DNA of 10,688 bases, taken from contig NAOQ01000445.1 in NCBI GenBank assembly GCA_002751075.1, forward strand, positions 11,827 through 22,514, read 5' to 3'. Position numbers and translations under genes: made by a program. Under the pieces are notes generated by a model. That model was given only the letters and a program-made list of their open reading frames with translations. It was not told the DNA's origin and did no database searches. This DNA comes from Ichthyophonus hoferi. Lineage: Eukaryota > Opisthokonta > Ichthyosporea > Ichthyophonida > Ichthyophonidae. Shown here in pieces: positions 7,455-10,688 of this stretch. Positions within the stretch are counted from its first letter, which is position 1; the number at the start of each line of letters is the position of its first letter.

Positions 7455-10400
7455 GTAAAGTGGTTGAAGTTTCTGTTCTTTTGTGTAGACTATAATAATT
7501 ATTATTGTGGACCATATATGCGTGTATTTTTATTAATACCCACACTAACTTTTCTTGTCTTTTGTTTTTTGTTTTTGGTTTCATTGGTTTATATCTCGCT
7601 TACGGTCACCTTTAGTATATACGTGTAAATAATACTTCAATTATTTTGCCTCGGAGTCTATTCATATAGCATATAAGTATATGTTAAATGGCTGGTAATC
7701 TAAAATGAGTCAACTAACATTATCAAGAGGGAATGAAAGAAGGTCTGACTGGCACAGAGAGTATTAATACATGAAAATGAAACATGTCCTTCTTGCAATA
7801 CAGGGCTTTACATTATTTATACCTTTTACATACAAACATATCCTTTGGGTAATAATGTGTCTTTCTCCCTCCAAATGTTTACTACAGTAGGCTTTATATT
7901 CTATCACACCTTTACCTTTCTTCCCTCTCCTATTGTTATACATGCGTTCATTTACTCATATTTGTATCACAGCCTCCGTCTAATTGGAGTAATCTCCCCG
8001 AGGATTATTTCACTCCAAAATATGGTTTTTATGGCATGGGGTTTCGTCAAGCACCTGAGAAGCGTAAGATATACATCCTTTTGTGTGTAAAGCTATTTCT
8101 ATACTAAATTTAAAAAGTAGTGCCTCTAAGATGAACCTTAATGGAATTGAGGTGATGACTTATTTATCTTTATGTGTGTGTTAAAAATTGTTGCGGAAAG
8201 GGAGATATCAGACAATTGCGCTTAGTTAATTATGTATTTGTCAGTAGTTATGTGTGTATGTTTTGTGGGAATGGAATATGTGTGCATGGGTATCTATATT
8301 AATGTTATATAGACTTTCTTATAAATATATGTGAAAAAGGAGTATAAAAGAATGATTATATTGTAGCGAGTAGGTGAATGGCCCATTAAAAATTTACTTA
8401 TATTGATGGTATGGTGTTTTGATACAGGAATATGGTTTATTCTATGTGTGGCAGGGTATATTTAGATATATGTGTATGTATGTATGTATGTGTAATTGTA
8501 TATGAATAGATATTTGTTTATAGACGTGGATGTTCATTTTTTTATATAGGAAAGTAGTAGTTAAATTGGAAAAAACAAGGTAGGATAACGTAATAACGTA
8601 ACATACAATCAATTTACCCTTCTCATTACCAGTGTGTAGTTTCATAACGGAACCTATCCAACGAAAAGTCAAGAAAATATTTATCTCCTGTAACCCTTTT
8701 GGAGGGGGGGGGCAGGGTAAGCATTGCTTTCCTTCCAACATTTAAACCTACTTGGTTTACTTTGTCCTACTACTAGTTCTCCTAATTATTATTCATAGTT
8801 CTTTCTCCTGCTACATTCATATGTACGTGAGTGGTTTGTTTCTACCTTATCCATTTCCTAATATAGTCCTATGTATGTAGGCACATCATTTATATTTATA
8901 TTTATTTTTCTGATTCCATTGGTTAACATTGTTTTAAACTTTTCCCTATAATAGGTGCTGCCATTTTAGAAGAGGCTATGACGGTGTTTGAAAGCGCTGG
9001 GGTTGAAGTGGTTTATGAAATGACTACCACAGAAAGGAGGAATGAGCAAATCGCTGGCACCCTGAATCTTACTGACTTTGATGCCTTCGTAGTGATTGGA
9101 GGGGATGGGTACGTGACGTGTGATTGGGCGGGTTATATTTTGAAGAAAAAATTAATGATTGTTGATTGGTTATTAGTGGAGACGGACCTTAGTATGATGA
9201 GAGTTGTAAAGAGAGAGGGTTGGTAGTAAGGATGTGAGCATTGTATGTATGCATGAAGTGGGCACTGGTGGGAGTGAAAGGTATTTATTGGGGAATGAGA
9301 GGGAAAACACCAACAAGGTATAGGAATGAAGTTCATAGGTATGGTCAGAAAGGTTCTGGTCACGGTACAGTGAAGGGAAAAGTATAAAGGAATAAGAGGA
9401 GTGGACCTAGTATAGTGGCCAGTATAGATAAGCTAAGACACCTATATACATATACCAGAAAGGTCATTAAAAAGAGAACATGGTAAGTAAGGTTTGGGAG
9501 GAAGGAGTAGAGAGTACATGGATAAGGTCTAATAGGGTAATAAGGACATAGTGAATGCGTGATAACAGCCAATCAAGTAATGTGTCTAACTGTGATCATC
9601 TAGGTCAACTCATGAAGCCATTAACGGCATGCTCAGAAGGTATATTCCCTCAGTAATCCAGGCCATTCTCTCTCCTTTTATCCTGATATCTGCCTTAATA
9701 TGCTCTTTCTCATATTTATTTTTCTATTTCACCCTTTTTTGTCGTCTGTTTTTCTTTATACTTACACAGGCATACCAGTTTTCTGCTTTTCATAATTTCT
9801 TGGTTTTTCTTTTTTAATTTTTTCATTTCATAATTTTAATATAGTTTTATTCGATTATTTTCTGCCCTAGTAAACCACATATATACTGATGCTTTGCGAA
9901 AGAGCTTAATGATAGTTTATGAATAGTTACCAGTGGGTATATGCATTTGTGCATGTAAGTATGTAGCTATGTGTATATGTATGTATAGATATGTATGTAT
10001 GTACATATGTATATATATGCAGTTTTTGTATTGAATATATTCCTTTTAAAATGACCCAACAATATAAAAAAGATAAATATCTCAATACCACCTAGTTATA
10101 CGCCCAGTATGTTTAGGTTGGCACAGAGTAATACATGATTATCAGCTATTTCAGTATAAATAACGTCATTCGGGTAGGTATATACACTACTAACTATTGA
10201 ATGATCAACACTGTAGGAAGGATAGCCAGCGAATAGCTGTGGGTGTTATTCCAGGAGGTATGGTACGGTGTGCATAGTGTATAGTGTATAGTGTGTGTAT
10301 ATGTATATGTATAGGCATAGGTATATGTGTATGTATATGCATGTGTAGATATAGGTATCTGTATCGGTATATATATATAGGTACACGTATAGATTTAGAT

Positions 10401-10682
10401 ACAGGTATATGTGTAAGATGTATATGATAATATACACATGCTAATATAATAACAGACAAAGGAATATTGAAGCTAATGCTATGCTTCCTACAGGTACCGG
10501 TAATTCGTTTGCAGCTGATCTTGGAAATCACACTACCATACTGGCAGCTGAGGCCATTGTGCGTGGGGAAATAAGGAAGATGGATGTTGGGCTAGTAAGA
10601 ACAGAGCTCTCCAGCACTTATTTCTTTAATATTGTCAGTACTTGGTACCTGCTTGAGTATCGATGGATCTTGGCTAGAACAG
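7386..10682 (+). CDS. Lipid kinase, DAGK catalytic family (sphingosine/ceramide kinase-like), 5' part, eight exons, runs off the window
   Basis: I read exons 7386-7454, 7973-8086, 8428-8455, 8633-8716, 8955-9108, 9604-9639, 10217-10257 and 10494-10682. They join in one frame to 238 codons plus one base. Such kinases phosphorylate a sphingoid base, ceramide or diacylglycerol with ATP at membranes. Residues 91-99 are NPFGGGGQG, the nucleotide-binding loop that opens the domain (NPFGGKGQG in ceramide kinase). Then come FESAGVEV (110-117), the GGDGSTHEAINGML active-site motif (147-160) and VIPGGTGNSFAADLG (172-186). Residues 58-75 (ILLC-EYGLFYVWQ-VCSFI) resemble the last strand and Trp helix of the PH-like domain of ceramide kinases, which supports the 28-base exon 3. 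Phases agree at every junction and donors are GTAAAG, GTATAT, GTAAGC, GTACGT and GTATGG. The last exon probably ends at GTNTGT. Exons 4-8 are firm, 2 and 3 likely, 1 tentative. The stretch from FFNIVS to YRW looks some eight residues short. Confidence 0.85.
7973..8086 (+). other. Likely second exon of the lipid kinase (PH-like domain)
   Basis: After the acceptor TTTGTATCACAG, 38 codons read in phase 0 as a Trp/Tyr/Pro-rich segment containing PEDYFTPKYGFYGMGFRQAP and ending KIYILLC before the donor GTAAAG. The composition is clearly protein-like in this frame only. The other frame, open across 7845-8090, is a shadow. An alternative donor, GTAAGA, lies at 8064. Confidence 0.6.
8428..8455 (+). 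other. 28-base micro-exon of the lipid kinase
   Basis: The acceptor GTTTTGATACAG and donor GGTATATT bound 28 bases coding EYGLFYVWQ plus the first base of the next codon. It turns the phase-0 end of exon 2 into the phase-1 junction needed by exon 4. Skipping it would shift the frame. The Trp matches the position of the conserved Trp of the PH-like domain's C-terminal helix in ceramide and sphingosine kinases. Confidence 0.5.
8471..8492 (+). repeat. (GTAT)n microsatellite in kinase intron 3
   Basis: About five near-perfect tetranucleotide GTAT units lie within the 177-base intron between exons 3 and 4. Confidence 0.75.
8704..8712 (+). repeat. Run of nine G coding the glycine-rich ATP loop
   Basis: Nine consecutive G follow GGA in the exon that codes NPFGGGGQG. 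Three of the four loop glycines come from this homopolymer. Such a run is prone to replication slippage and to sequencing error, although the frame is intact as given. Confidence 0.85.
9936..10020 (+). repeat. Degenerate GTAT/TA simple repeat in kinase intron 6
   Basis: The tract mixes GTAT, GTATAT and ATGC units over about 85 bases in the largest intron (9640-10216) and is largely alternating purine-pyrimidine. The rest of that intron opens with a T-rich stretch up to about 9860. Confidence 0.7.
10266..10440 (+). repeat. Degenerate (GTATAG/GGTATA)n repeat filling kinase intron 7
   Basis: About 175 of the 236 bases of the last visible intron are hexamer-like units based on GTATAG, GGTATA and GTATAT, with an initial run of three TAGTGTA-type units near 10274-10290. 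Long - strand open frames here are artefacts of the repeat. Confidence 0.75.
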
Positions 10683-10688
10683 GTNTGT

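Noticed and set aside
7845-8090. 81-codon plus-strand frame with hydrophobic segments
   Set aside because: It overlaps the likely kinase exon 7973-8086 in a different frame. The other frame has the protein-like composition and matching splice phases.
8442-8741. 99-codon minus-strand frame
   Set aside because: It runs antisense over kinase exon 4 and an intron microsatellite, with no recognisable domain.
10205-10531. Minus-strand frames rich in His/Ile/Tyr repeats
   Set aside because: They are translations of the GTAT/GTATAG simple repeat in kinase intron 7.

Overview
This is nuclear DNA from a eukaryote. Two of the three genes have spliceosomal introns with GT...AG ends. Non-coding DNA is very AT-rich and carries GTAT/TA-type simple repeats, and AATAAA-type polyadenylation signals lie near the 3' ends. 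I cannot name the organism. The lipid kinase loop reads PGGTGNS, where animal sphingosine kinases usually have a GSGN-type loop. Together with a WSD1-type wax synthase, this leans towards a protist or alga, but a marine invertebrate is not excluded.

Layout. 1-1239: AT-rich DNA with no gene I can support. 1240-2148 (+): an intronless 302-residue ORF that looks like a herpesvirus-tegument-type (peptidase C76-like) cysteine protease or deubiquitinase domain. It has a candidate Cys and a strong Asp-Ser-His motif. 2149-2688: the space between two convergent genes, with polyadenylation signals for both strands, a hairpin-forming stretch and a G-rich minus-strand tract. 2689-4567 (-): a complete two-exon gene for a 511-residue wax ester synthase/diacylglycerol acyltransferase, with its HHxxxDG active site just after the splice junction. 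4568-7385: about 2.8 kb without a supported gene, which should hold the divergent promoters. 7386-10682 (+): the 5' part of a lipid kinase gene (DAGK catalytic family, sphingosine/ceramide kinase-like), read here as eight short exons, four or five of them strongly supported, running off the window end.

How the genes relate. The acyltransferase and the kinase are divergent neighbours that both act on membrane-associated lipids: one makes neutral storage lipid, the other phosphorylates a sphingoid base, ceramide or diacylglycerol. A functional link is only inference. The protease-like ORF is unrelated to them in function. Its relatives are mainly known from herpesviruses and virus- or transposon-like elements, so it may be an acquired gene, but no other element parts are visible around it.

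The main points of interest are the protease-like ORF with a hairpin over its start codon, the micro-exon kinase gene whose glycine-rich loop is coded by a run of nine G, and the acyltransferase intron whose read-through ends in its own His-His.
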